This document shows, piece by piece, positions 23,530 to 32,470 of a stretch of DNA of 64,000 nt; the first letter of the stretch is position 1, and every line of letters begins with the position of its first letter. The notes beneath the pieces are model-generated. The model did no database searches. It was not told the origin of the DNA and saw only the letters and a program-made list of their open reading frames with translations. Origin of the DNA: Silicimonas sp. (GTDB lineage Bacteria > Pseudomonadota > Alphaproteobacteria > Rhodobacterales > Rhodobacteraceae). The position numbers and the translations under genes are program-made. The stretch covers positions 1 to 64,000 of the forward strand of contig JAJEFO010000053.1 of the NCBI GenBank assembly GCA_022820365.1. Reading direction: 5' to 3'.

Positions 23530-24813
23530 ATGAAAGCTCTGAAAGTCCTGGCAGCCTCCTCGGCTGCCGCCGCTGCGTTTGGCGTCCCGGCCGTCGCTGC
23601 GGATTGCCCGATCAAGGTCGGCGTCCTGCATTCACTGTCGGGAACAATGGCGATTTCCGAGACGACGCTGAAAGACACGATGCTGATGCTCGTCGAACAG
23701 CAGAACAGTGCCGGCGGCGTTCTTGGGTGCGATCTGGAGGCGGTCGTGGTCGACCCGGCCTCCGATTGGCCTCTCTTTGCCGAGAAGGCACGCGAACTCC
23801 TGACGGTTCACGAGGTCGACGTGATCTTCGGGAACTGGACCTCGGTCAGTCGAAAGTCGGTCCTGCCGGTGATCGAGGAACTGAACGGTCTCCTGTTCTA
23901 TCCCGTCCAGTACGAAGGCGAGGAAAGCTCGAAGAACGTGTTCTATACCGGCGCCGCACCGAACCAGCAGGCGATCCCGGCAACCGACTACTACCTGGAC
24001 GAGCTTGGCGTCGAGAAATTCGCCCTCCTGGGCACCGACTACGTGTATCCGCGAACCACGAACAACATCCTCGAGTCCTACCTGGATTCGAAAGGCATTC
24101 CCGAAGAGGACATCTTCGTCAACTACACGCCGTTCGGCCACTCGGACTGGTCAAAGATCGTCGCCGACGTCGTCGCGCTGGGCGCTGACGGAAAGAAGGT
24201 GGGCGTCATCTCGACGATCAACGGCGATGCGAACATCGGCTTCTACAAGGAACTTGCCGCCGCCGGCGTTTCAGCCGACGACATCCCCGTTGTCGCCTTC
24301 TCCGTCGGCGAGGAAGAGCTTTCGGGTCTCGACACCAGCAACCTCGTCGGACACCTGGCGGCATGGAACTATTTCATGTCCGCCGACACGCCCGAGAACG
24401 AGGCGTTCATCGCGGCCTGGCATGAGTTCATCGGCGACGAAGACCGCGTCACCAACGACCCGATGGAAGCTCACTACATCGGCTTCAACATGTGGGTGAA
24501 TTCAGTCACCGAGGCCGGGACCACCGATGTCGACGCGGTACGCGAAGCGATGTGGGGCCAGGAATTCCCCAACCTTACGGGCGGCACGGCCGTGATGGGC
24601 GTGAACCACCACCTGTCAAAGCCGGTGCTGATCGGCGAAATCCAGGCGGACGGCCAGTTCGACATCATCACAGAGACGGAGGAAGTCCAGGGCGATGCCT
24701 GGACCGACTTCCTTACGGCATCAGCCATGCTGAAATCGGATTGGGATGAACTGGGTTGCGGGATGTACAACACGGGGACCGCGACCTGCGTTCAGATCAA
24801 GTCAAATTACTGA
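23530..24813 (+). CDS. urtA: Urea ABC transporter substrate-binding protein
   Basis: A 427-residue periplasmic binding protein for urea. The signal peptide is MKALKVLAASSAAAAAFG to AVAA, followed by CPIKVGVLHSLSGTMAISE, the usual opening of UrtA. Other family segments are FGNWTSVSRKSVLPVIEE, LFYPVQYEGEE and GTDYVYPRTTN. It heads the urtABCDE operon and is followed by a strong stem-loop before urtB, which should raise its yield relative to the permease. Confidence 0.96.
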   Translation: MKALKVLAASSAAAAAFGVPAVAADCPIKVGVLHSLSGTMAISETTLKDTMLMLVEQQNSAGGVLGCDLEAVVVDPASDWPLFAEKARELLTVHEVDVIFGNWTSVSRKSVLPVIEELNGLLFYPVQYEGEESSKNVFYTGAAPNQQAIPATDYYLDELGVEKFALLGTDYVYPRTTNNILESYLDSKGIPEEDIFVNYTPFGHSDWSKIVADVVALGADGKKVGVISTINGDANIGFYKELAAAGVSADDIPVVAFSVGEEELSGLDTSNLVGHLAAWNYFMSADTPENEAFIAAWHEFIGDEDRVTNDPMEAHYIGFNMWVNSVTEAGTTDVDAVREAMWGQEFPNLTGGTAVMGVNHHLSKPVLIGEIQADGQFDIITETEEVQGDAWTDFLTASAMLKSDWDELGCGMYNTGTATCVQIKSNY

Positions 24814-24821
24814 TCCGCAAA

Positions 24822-24851
24822 GTCTCCGGCCGGAATGTCCCGGCCGGAGAC
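24822..24851 (+). terminator. Intercistronic stem-loop urtA-urtB (attenuator or stabiliser)
   Basis: GTCTCCGGCCGG and CCGGCCGGAGAC form a perfect 12-base stem with a 6-base loop, starting 8 bases after the urtA stop and ending 16 bases before urtB. No T tract follows (GTTCAGG), so full termination is unlikely. It probably protects the urtA message from 3' decay or gives partial termination. Confidence 0.8.
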
Positions 24852-24867
24852 GTTCAGGCAGGGTGCC

Positions 24868-26826
24868 ATGAAACCTCTCGTGCCTTCCTTGCTCCTGCTG
24901 CTTGCCTCGACCTTGGCGACGCTCGCCGAGACAGGCCCGATGCAGGCCGTCCTGCAGGAGCACAGGGAGCTGATCGTCAAGAGTTCGCGCAAGACGATCG
25001 GGCCCGCCATCGACGCCGTCGCCAGCAGCGGGCTGCCAGAAGCGCAGTCGGTTCTCCAAGCCTGGCAAGTCAAGAACATGTGGATGCGAAAGTCGGACGG
25101 GCTGTTCTTTCTCGGCGAAAAGATCGATGCCAAGACCTATCGCCTGATCGATTTCGACAGCGGCGATTCGGCGGGCGAGTTTCCGAAGCGAGCACTGAAG
25201 AACATCAAGCCGAACAGCGGGATAAGGGCAATGATCGGAACGGCACTGGTGCAGTTCCAGCTCCTCGATCCTGAGCCGGAACGCCGAATGGCGGCCCTTG
25301 ACGCCATCGAGCGCTCCCCGGATGCGAGCCTGCTGGCCCCGCTCCGGAATTCGATGGAGGGCGAAAGCGATGCAGGAATCCGTGCGCGCAAGATGCGGAT
25401 CGAACGTCTTCTGACCATCGCCCACGGGACGGGCGTCGATGAGCGCGTGGAAGCCATCGAAGAGATGTCAACCGATCTCGGCGTCGATGTGCGCGCTGCG
25501 TTGAACCCGCTGACGAGAACCGAGGTCAAGGCCTTCACCGGAGAGATCCCGGACGGACTGAACGTGGCCCGCAGCCTGGTTCCCGGCAGCGATGGCCTTC
25601 CCCGCGAGGAGGCATATGCGCTCCTGGTCGCCACGGGCCTGGCACCGGCCATGGTCGGTCGCGAGGAGATCCGCGAAGCCCTGATCGCCAATCTGGAACA
25701 GGATTCAGTGGGAGGCGCGCAGGCAGGCGAGCTTGGCACTGACCAGGCGCGGATGCGTGCATACAGCGTGCTGGCCGAAGCCGGAATGGTGCCGCCGCTG
25801 GTCACCGGTGCCGAGATCGATGCCGCGCTGGATGCGCACGTTTTCGCCGAGATCTACGCCGAAGCCTCGCCCGCCATTACCGCCGCCGCCGAGGCGGCCC
25901 TTGCCCGGATCGCGAACCGGGTCGGCTTTTCCCAGGGCGTCGATCTGGCTCTCGACGCGCTCTCGCTCGCCTCGATCTACTTTCTTGCCGCAATCGGCCT
26001 TGCCATCACCTTCGGCGTGATGGGCGTCATCAACATGGCCCACGGCGAGTTCATCATGATGGGCGCCTATACCGGCTATGTCGTGCAGCAGTTCGTCCCC
26101 AATCATACCGCCTCGATCCTCATCGCTGTACCCATGGCCTTCGTCTTCACTTTCGGAGCCGGCGTGGCGATGGAACGGCTGGTGATCCGCTGGCTCTACA
26201 ACCGCCCGCTCGAGACGCTTCTGGCCACGTTCGGCATCTCCATCGCCCTGCAGCAGCTCGCCAAGAACATCTTCGGGACCCAGGCGCGGCCCCTGACATC
26301 GCCGGGCTGGCTCGACGGGGCATGGGTCATCAACGACGTGATCTCGATCTCCCATATCCGGATCGCGATCTTCGTGCTGGCGCTGGCCTTCCTGGGCATC
26401 TTCCTCTTCATCATGCACCGAACGCGCCTGGGGCTGGAAACCCGCGCGGTGACGCAGAACCGGCGCATGGCCGCGGCCATGGGGATCAATCCCGACCGGG
26501 TGAACATGCTGACCTTCGGCCTGGGCTCCGGGATTGCCGGGATCGCGGGCGTGGCCATCGGGCTCTACGCCAAGGTGACCTCGGATCTGGGCGCGGATTA
26601 CATCGTGCAGAGCTTCATGACCGTGGTCGTCGGCGGCGTCGGGAACATCTGGGGCACCCTTCTGGGGGCCACCGGCATCGGCTTTCTGCAGAAGGGGATC
26701 GAATGGTTCAATCCTTCGAACACGCTCGCCGCCCAGACCTACATGATCATCTTCATCATCGTCGTCTTCATCCAACTCCGCCCGCAGGGACTGATTGCCC
26801 TCAAGGGCCGCGCGGCGGGAGACTGA
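24868..26826 (+). CDS. urtB: Urea ABC transporter permease UrtB
   Basis: A 652-residue protein in two parts. After a signal-like N-terminus (MKPLVPSLLLLLASTLATL), residues 20-360 form an extracytoplasmic helical-repeat region with many Ala/Glu/Arg helices. The membrane domain follows from about residue 370 (LASIYFLAAIGLAITFGVMG, NMAHGEFIMMGAYTGY) and is of the branched-chain amino acid (LivH) permease type, with GVGNIWGTLLGA near the end. Long N-terminal extensions are usual in proteobacterial UrtB. The ATG at 24868 is preferred over an upstream in-frame start at 24835, which lies inside the stem-loop. Confidence 0.94.
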   Translation: MKPLVPSLLLLLASTLATLAETGPMQAVLQEHRELIVKSSRKTIGPAIDAVASSGLPEAQSVLQAWQVKNMWMRKSDGLFFLGEKIDAKTYRLIDFDSGDSAGEFPKRALKNIKPNSGIRAMIGTALVQFQLLDPEPERRMAALDAIERSPDASLLAPLRNSMEGESDAGIRARKMRIERLLTIAHGTGVDERVEAIEEMSTDLGVDVRAALNPLTRTEVKAFTGEIPDGLNVARSLVPGSDGLPREEAYALLVATGLAPAMVGREEIREALIANLEQDSVGGAQAGELGTDQARMRAYSVLAEAGMVPPLVTGAEIDAALDAHVFAEIYAEASPAITAAAEAALARIANRVGFSQGVDLALDALSLASIYFLAAIGLAITFGVMGVINMAHGEFIMMGAYTGYVVQQFVPNHTASILIAVPMAFVFTFGAGVAMERLVIRWLYNRPLETLLATFGISIALQQLAKNIFGTQARPLTSPGWLDGAWVINDVISISHIRIAIFVLALAFLGIFLFIMHRTRLGLETRAVTQNRRMAAAMGINPDRVNMLTFGLGSGIAGIAGVAIGLYAKVTSDLGADYIVQSFMTVVVGGVGNIWGTLLGATGIGFLQKGIEWFNPSNTLAAQTYMIIFIIVVFIQLRPQGLIALKGRAAGD

Positions 26827-26829
26827 GCC

Positions 26830-28062
26830 ATGTCGCAGGGCGTTCTTGCCAAAAACCCCTCCGTGCTGACGTTCCTGGCCGTTCTCGGCCTCTTCACCCT
26901 TGGCGTGACGCTGATGTCGGAGTGGGCGGGGACCGAGATCGTGTCCACCTCCCTTGTCAAGACGCTCGGCAAGACGCTCTGTCTTGCGCTGGTGGCGGTG
27001 GCGATGGACCTCGTCTGGGGCTATACCGGCATTCTCAGCCTCGGCCATTTCGCGTTCTTCGGGCTTGGCGGCTACATGATCGGCATGTGGCTGATGTACG
27101 AACGGACGCATGGCATCGTCGTATCCTCTCTCGCCGAAGCGCCGATTCCGCCGACCGAAGCAGAAGTCGTCGCAGCCATCGGCAACCAGATTTTCGGCGT
27201 CGTGGGTTCGAGCGAGTTCCCGCCGATCTGGGCGTTCGCGGACAGCCTCGCGCTGCAGCTGGTCCTCGTCGTGCTGGTGCCGGGCATTCTGGCGTTCGTT
27301 TTCGGCTGGCTCGCCTTCCGTTCCCGTGTCACGGGCGTCTACCTCTCGATCCTGACGCAGGCAATGACGCTGGCGCTGGCGCTTTACCTGTTTCAGAACG
27401 ACAGCGGCCTTCGCGGCAACAACGGGCTCTCCGGGCTGCAAAACCTGCCGGGGCTCGACCATGTGCCGCAGTCGAGCATCTCGATCTGGTTCTTCTGGGC
27501 TTCCGCCGGTGCGCTGGCATTGGGTTACGTGCTGTCCGCCTGGATCGTTTCGGGCAAGTTCGGCTCAGTGATCCGCGGCATCCGCGACAATGAAGCGAGG
27601 GTGCGCTTCCTGGGCTACCCGGTGGAGACCTACAAGCTCTTCGTCTTCACGGTCACGGCCATGGTCGCCGGAATCGCCGGGGCGCTCTACTATCCGCAGG
27701 CGGGCATCATCAACCCGGCCGAGATTGCGCCCATCGCCTCGATATACCTTGCGGTCTGGGTCGCCATCGGCGGGCGCGGCCGGCTCTATGGTGCGGTGAT
27801 CGGCGCGTTTTTCGTCAGCCTCGTTTCTTCCTGGTTCACAGGCGGCCAGGCCCCGGATGTCAACCTGGGCCTCTACACGATCAAGTGGGTCGACTGGTGG
27901 CTGGTTCTCCTCGGCCTCAGCTTTGTCGCGGTCACGCTCCTTGCGCCAAAGGGCATCGGCGGCCTGGTGGATCTCTGGACAGGACGGCTGGCGCCCGATC
28001 GCCACGGCGCTGACCTGGGCCCCGATGCCGGTTCGCTGCGAGAAGCGGAGGCCGAACAGTGA
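26830..28062 (+). CDS. urtC: Urea ABC transporter permease UrtC
   Basis: A 410-residue LivM-type membrane permease, partner of UrtB. Typical segments are DLVWGYTGILSLGHFAFFGLG, LTQAMTLALALYLF, GIRDNEARVRFLGY and AVWVAIGGRGRLYGAVIGA. A hydrophilic insertion at about residues 95-140 is common in UrtC. It starts 3 bases after the urtB stop and overlaps urtD by 4 bases (GTGA). Confidence 0.96.
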   Translation: MSQGVLAKNPSVLTFLAVLGLFTLGVTLMSEWAGTEIVSTSLVKTLGKTLCLALVAVAMDLVWGYTGILSLGHFAFFGLGGYMIGMWLMYERTHGIVVSSLAEAPIPPTEAEVVAAIGNQIFGVVGSSEFPPIWAFADSLALQLVLVVLVPGILAFVFGWLAFRSRVTGVYLSILTQAMTLALALYLFQNDSGLRGNNGLSGLQNLPGLDHVPQSSISIWFFWASAGALALGYVLSAWIVSGKFGSVIRGIRDNEARVRFLGYPVETYKLFVFTVTAMVAGIAGALYYPQAGIINPAEIAPIASIYLAVWVAIGGRGRLYGAVIGAFFVSLVSSWFTGGQAPDVNLGLYTIKWVDWWLVLLGLSFVAVTLLAPKGIGGLVDLWTGRLAPDRHGADLGPDAGSLREAEAEQ

Positions 28063-28799
28063 GCACGCTTCTCGAGGTCTCCGGCGTCTCCGTCACCTTC
28101 GACGGCTTCAAGGCGATCAACAACCTGAGCTTCGCCATCGCTGATGCGGAAATGCGCGCCATCATCGGTCCCAACGGCGCTGGAAAGACAACCTTCATGG
28201 ACATTGTCACCGGCAAGACAAGACCGGACGAAGGCCGGATCCTGTGGGGCGACGCAAACATTTCGCTGCTGGGGCTGTCCGAGGCACGGATCGCCCGCGA
28301 GGGCATCGGCCGCAAGTTCCAGAAACCCACCGTGTTCGAGGACCAGACCGTACGGGAAAACCTGCTGATGGCGCTCCGCAATGCACGCGGGCCGCTGCAG
28401 GTCCTTTTCTACCGGCCAAGGCGAGAGGATCTTGACCGCGTGCACGAACTGTCCGGAGAAATCGGGCTTCTGGATGCCCTGGACCGCAAGTCGGGCGAAT
28501 TGAGCCATGGCCAGAAGCAATGGCTGGAGATCGGCATGCTGCTCGCGCAAGAGCCGAGGCTCCTGCTGGTAGACGAACCGGCCGCAGGCATGACGCCCGC
28601 GGAACGCGAACACACCACCGCGCTCCTGGTCGAGGCGGCAAAATCCCGTGCGGTGGTGGTAATTGAACACGACATGGAATTCGTGCGCCGCCTGGGCTGC
28701 AAGGTGACGGTCCTGCACGAGGGAGCGGTCCTGGCCGAAGGCAGTCTCGATCACGTGACGGCGAACCAGGAGGTGATCGATGTGTACCTGGGACGTTGA
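28059..28799 (+). CDS. urtD: Urea ABC transporter ATPase UrtD
   Basis: A 246-residue ABC ATPase of the LivG type. Walker A is GPNGAGKTTF, the signature is LSHGQKQWLEIGMLL (LSHGQ instead of LSGGQ, a usual trait of UrtD), Walker B is LLLVDEPAAGMT, and the switch His is in VIEHDMEFV. The GTG start at 28059 overlaps the urtC stop. Confidence 0.96.
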   Translation: MSTLLEVSGVSVTFDGFKAINNLSFAIADAEMRAIIGPNGAGKTTFMDIVTGKTRPDEGRILWGDANISLLGLSEARIAREGIGRKFQKPTVFEDQTVRENLLMALRNARGPLQVLFYRPRREDLDRVHELSGEIGLLDALDRKSGELSHGQKQWLEIGMLLAQEPRLLLVDEPAAGMTPAEREHTTALLVEAAKSRAVVVIEHDMEFVRRLGCKVTVLHEGAVLAEGSLDHVTANQEVIDVYLGR

Positions 28800-28802
28800 G
28801 CG

Positions 28803-29498
28803 ATGCTGAAGATTGCCGATCTCACCCTGCACTACGGTCACTCGCAGATACTCAACGGAATCTCGTTCGAGGCGAAGGCCGGCGAGATCACCTGCATCAT
28901 GGGTACCAACGGCGTGGGCAAGACCAGCCTGATCCGTGCAATTTCCGGGAGCCATCCACGCTCCGGCGGGACGATGGCGCTTGATCGCGAGGAACTGGGC
29001 GTCCTGCCCGCCCACGAACTTGCGCAGATGGGCGTCGCTGTGGTGCCGCAGGGCCGCGAGATATTCCCGCTGCTGACGGTGCGGGAGAACCTCGAGACCG
29101 GATTTTCCTGCCTGCCGCGAGCGGAGCACCGGATACCGGACGAAGTGATCGAGATGTTCCCGGCCCTCTCGAGGTTCCTGGACCGCAGGGGCGGCGATCT
29201 TTCCGGCGGCCAGCAACAGCAGCTGGCCATCGCCCGCGCACTGATCACCCGGCCCAGGCTGCTGCTGCTGGATGAGCCGACCGAGGGCATCCAGCCCAAT
29301 GTCATCCAGCAGATCGGCGAGGTGATCCGCAAGCTGCGCGAACGCGGCAACATGGCGATCGTGCTGGTGGAGCAGTATTTCGATTTCGCCTTCGACCTGG
29401 CAGACCGCATCGTCGTGCTGCGTCGGGGCGAGGTCATCCATTCCGGCGCAAAGGACAGCATCCCCAGGGAAGAACTGCTGGCAAAGGTGTCCGTCTAG
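28803..29498 (+). CDS. urtE: Urea ABC transporter ATPase UrtE
   Basis: A 231-residue ABC ATPase of the LivF type, second nucleotide-binding subunit of the urea importer. Walker A is GTNGVGKTSL, the signature LSGGQQQQLAIARAL, Walker B LLLLDEPTEGIQP, and the switch His region is replaced by VLVEQYFDFAF with Gln, as in LivF/UrtE. Last gene of the operon; a convergent metal permease gene ends 55 bases on. Confidence 0.96.
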   Translation: MLKIADLTLHYGHSQILNGISFEAKAGEITCIMGTNGVGKTSLIRAISGSHPRSGGTMALDREELGVLPAHELAQMGVAVVPQGREIFPLLTVRENLETGFSCLPRAEHRIPDEVIEMFPALSRFLDRRGGDLSGGQQQQLAIARALITRPRLLLLDEPTEGIQPNVIQQIGEVIRKLRERGNMAIVLVEQYFDFAFDLADRIVVLRRGEVIHSGAKDSIPREELLAKVSV

Positions 29499-29552
29499 GC
29501 GGATCTGCGACGTGACAAGGCCGCTCGGCCCCGAAGATCACTGCAGACGCGG

Positions 29553-30458
29553 TCAGTTCCGCGCCGGGCCGAACAGGGCGGCACATGCAAGGATCACGCC
29601 GGCCACCGTTCCGACCATGCCGGCAGCGCTCACCGCATTCTCGGATCCGAACCAGGCCGGCCCGCTGCCCGCGAGCGTGAAGCCGAGCACCGCCGCGATG
29701 AGCGCAAAGACGGCAGACCAGGCCACCTGGACGCCGAGACGGTTCGTCATCAGGCGCGCGGCAGCGGGCGGGCAGATGAACATGGCGATCACGATGATGG
29801 AGCCAACGGCGTCAAATGCCGCGACAGCGGCGAGTGCCGATGCGATCACGATGCCGAGTCCGATTGCCCGCACCGGAAGGCCTAGCGTCTTCGCGAAGCC
29901 TTCGTCGAAGGTGGAAATCGCAAGCGGGCGCCAGAAGACGGCAAGACCCGCCACGACGGCAAGGGTCACCAGGCTGATCCGGAACAGTTCCGGCGGAAGG
30001 CCGGCAAGCGCCGCCGGATCCAAAAGCGACTCCCAGCCGGTTGCGTCCAGCCAGATCAGGCTCTCGAGATTGCCGAACAGGGCATGCTCGACATCAAGAT
30101 GCACGCCGGACGTGTCGGACTGCTCCAGGGCCAGAACGCCGGCCGCGAACATCGCCGTGAAGACCACGCCCATGGCCGCACCGGGCTCGATTCGACCGAA
30201 CCGGCGAATGGCCTCTATCAGCACGACAGCGACTATGGCGGCGGCGGCGGACCCGAGCAGCATCGGCCAGGTGGAGATCGTGCCGGTCACCAGGAACGCA
30301 AGCACGATGCCCGGCAGGACGACGTGGCTGATCGCGTCGCCGACCAGCGCCTGCCGCCTCAGGACCAGGAAGTTGCCGGGCAGCGCGCAGGCCAGTGCCG
30401 CAAGGCTGCCGATCAGCAAGGGAGTCAGCGAAAATGCGACAAAGTCCGCGCCGTTCAT
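29553..30458 (-). CDS. Mn/Zn-type ABC transporter permease (second)
   Basis: A 301-residue ABC-3 family permease for a divalent metal (ZnuB/MntB/TroD type). It has about eight helices; family segments are LRRQALVGDAISHVVLPGI, DVEHALFGN, and VIAMFICPPAAARLMTNR. The ATG at 30458 overlaps the stop of the upstream permease by 4 bases. It is the fourth gene of a binding protein, ATPase, permease, permease operon on the minus strand, the TroABCD/MntABCD layout. Confidence 0.92.
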   Translation of the reverse strand: MNGADFVAFSLTPLLIGSLAALACALPGNFLVLRRQALVGDAISHVVLPGIVLAFLVTGTISTWPMLLGSAAAAIVAVVLIEAIRRFGRIEPGAAMGVVFTAMFAAGVLALEQSDTSGVHLDVEHALFGNLESLIWLDATGWESLLDPAALAGLPPELFRISLVTLAVVAGLAVFWRPLAISTFDEGFAKTLGLPVRAIGLGIVIASALAAVAAFDAVGSIIVIAMFICPPAAARLMTNRLGVQVAWSAVFALIAAVLGFTLAGSGPAWFGSENAVSAAGMVGTVAGVILACAALFGPARN

Positions 30459-31657
30459 TGCACGGCCTCCGGCGGGCCGATCCTGCGATCGATTTCGGCG
30501 ATCTGATCGGCCGTCAGGACGTCTTCGATCTGGGTTCGGCCGTCGTAGCGGGCGGCCGCAAGCTCGAGTTCGGGCGTGGCGCGCGCGATTTCCCAGCGTT
30601 TTTCGTCCCGGAGCGCTCGGGCCGCCCGCACGGTGCCCTCTCTTGTCGGCATGCCGTCCGCCCGGGCAAGGCCTCGACCCCTGAGCAGGCGAATCGTCAA
30701 CGGTTCGTAAATCGGCTGGCCTTGGGCCATGGCAAGCAGCCCCTGCCGGATGTGGACTCCGGTTTGGAACCGGCGATGGCGGACAAGCGAAGAAAGCAGG
30801 CCGCGGCGGGGCGCGAACGCCATTGAGATTGCAAATATGCAAAAGCTCACGAGGACGATTAGCGGACCGGTCGGCAGATCCGGTGCGCTGGCGGAAAGGC
30901 CGGCGCCAAGCCAGGCCGCGATGCCACCGAATGCGCCTGCAAGAAGCACGACCAGTTCGACCCGGTTTGTCCAGAAACGCGCGGTCACTGGCGGAATGAT
31001 GAGAAGCGCGACGACAAGGATGAGGCCGACGACCTTCAGCCCGACGACAGTGACAGCCAGCACCAGCCCCATCATCGTCAAGTCGATCCGGTCAAGTCGC
31101 ACGCCACTGGTGGAAGCAAATCCGGGATCGAAAGACACAAGCGACATCGGGCGGCGGAAAAGAAAGACGAGGGCAACGACAAGCAGGCCGCCAAGCGCGA
31201 TCAGGATCGCGTCGGTAAGCAGCATGCCTGCGGTGGAGCCCAGGAGGAAACTCTCGAGACCGGCCTGCTGTCCGGTAGACATGGTCTGGATGACGGTCAG
31301 TAGGACGATGCCGAAGCTGAAATAGGCCGACAGGACAGCGCCGATGGCGGCGTCTTCGGAAAGCCGTGTGCGGGAGGAAAGCCACTGGACGGCGAACAGG
31401 CCGGACATCGCGGTGAGCGCGGAACCGGCAAGCAGCCCTGGCAGGTAACGCCCGTCATGGCCGGAAAGCGTGAGCATGATGAAGGCAAGGCCAATGCCGG
31501 GCAGCGTGGCATGCGCGATCGCGTCGCTGACGAGCGCGCGCTTGCGCAGGAACAGGAAGGTGCCGGTGACGCCCGCCGCGATTCCCAGCAGCACTGCGGC
31601 GACGGTCACGAGCGTGGCGTTGTAGCCAAGTTGAAACGTCAGCGCGTCACGCAGCAT
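30455..31657 (-). CDS. Mn/Zn-type ABC transporter permease with cytosolic C-terminal domain
   Basis: A 400-residue ABC-3 permease. The membrane part (residues 1-285) carries LRKRALVSDAIAHATLPGI, LLGSTAGMLLTDA and LLIIPPVTARFWTNR. It then continues with a soluble tail of about 110 residues (from RHRRFQTGVHIRQGLLAMAQ to the end), a length and style that resemble the winged-helix-like tail of some MntC/TroC permeases. The tail could sense cytosolic metal; that is inference. It starts 5 bases after the ATPase gene. Confidence 0.92.
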   Translation of the reverse strand: MLRDALTFQLGYNATLVTVAAVLLGIAAGVTGTFLFLRKRALVSDAIAHATLPGIGLAFIMLTLSGHDGRYLPGLLAGSALTAMSGLFAVQWLSSRTRLSEDAAIGAVLSAYFSFGIVLLTVIQTMSTGQQAGLESFLLGSTAGMLLTDAILIALGGLLVVALVFLFRRPMSLVSFDPGFASTSGVRLDRIDLTMMGLVLAVTVVGLKVVGLILVVALLIIPPVTARFWTNRVELVVLLAGAFGGIAAWLGAGLSASAPDLPTGPLIVLVSFCIFAISMAFAPRRGLLSSLVRHRRFQTGVHIRQGLLAMAQGQPIYEPLTIRLLRGRGLARADGMPTREGTVRAARALRDEKRWEIARATPELELAAARYDGRTQIEDVLTADQIAEIDRRIGPPEAVQ

Positions 31658-31662
31658 CGGTC

Positions 31663-32466
31663 TCAGGCGGGCTCTTTCTGCGGAACCCGCATGCCCGGCT
31701 CCAGGCGCCCGCCATAGGCGATGTCCAGCGCTTCGGGCGTGAATGCGGTCTCGACCGGTCCGGCGCTGATCTTGCGGACGTTCATCACCAGTACCTCGTC
31801 GAAATACTCTTCGACCGTTGACAGGTCGTGGTGCACCGCGATCACGGTGCCGCCTTCCGACCGAAGCGCCTTCAGCACCTTGATGATCGCCCTTTCGGTT
31901 GCCGCGTCGACACCGGCGAAGGGCTCGTCGAGAAGGTAGAGCCGCGCGTCCTGCGCGAGCGCGCGCGCGAGGAACACGCGCTGCTGCTGCCCGCCCGAAA
32001 GCTGGCCGATCTGGCGCGAGGCAAAGTCCTCCATGCCGACGCGCTCCAGCGCGGCCATGACCATGCCGTCGTGTTCGCGACCGAAGCGTCCAAGAAGGCC
32101 CAGGCGCCTGTAGAGACCCTGGGCCACGACATCGACGACCCGCGCCGGGAAGTCCCAGTCGACGCTTGCGCGCTGCGGGACATAGGCAACGCGGTTACGG
32201 CTCCGGGCTAGCGTCGATCCAAAGAACGTCGCCCGTCCCGCAAGCGGCTTGACGACGCCGAGCGCAGCCCTGAGCAGCGTGGACTTTCCGGCGCCGTTCG
32301 GCCCGATGATCCCGGAGATCTTGCCGGACCGGAACGTGGCGTCGACGGAAAACACCGCCGGCTTCTGGTCGTAGGCAACCGTCATGCCGCGAAGGACGAG
32401 CGGGCTGTCCTGATCCGCCCGTTCGCGCGCGTCGCGCGCGGTTACGTCTTCAAGCGGTGCCTGCAT
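31663..32466 (-). CDS. Mn/Zn-type ABC transporter ATPase
   Basis: A 267-residue ABC ATPase. Walker A is GPNGAGKSTLL, the Q-loop region is YVPQRASVDWDFP (a motif usual in MntB/ZnuC-type ATPases), the signature LSGGQQQRVFLARAL, Walker B LYLLDEPFAGVD, and the switch His AVHHDLSTV. It lies between the binding protein and the two permeases. Confidence 0.95.
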   Translation of the reverse strand: MQAPLEDVTARDARERADQDSPLVLRGMTVAYDQKPAVFSVDATFRSGKISGIIGPNGAGKSTLLRAALGVVKPLAGRATFFGSTLARSRNRVAYVPQRASVDWDFPARVVDVVAQGLYRRLGLLGRFGREHDGMVMAALERVGMEDFASRQIGQLSGGQQQRVFLARALAQDARLYLLDEPFAGVDAATERAIIKVLKALRSEGGTVIAVHHDLSTVEEYFDEVLVMNVRKISAGPVETAFTPEALDIAYGGRLEPGMRVPQKEPA

Positions 32467-32470
32467 GGCG

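Noticed and set aside
25705-27462. Long minus-strand open frame opposite urtB and urtC
   Set aside because: Composition-driven, His/Glu/Arg-rich and crossing two well-supported genes.
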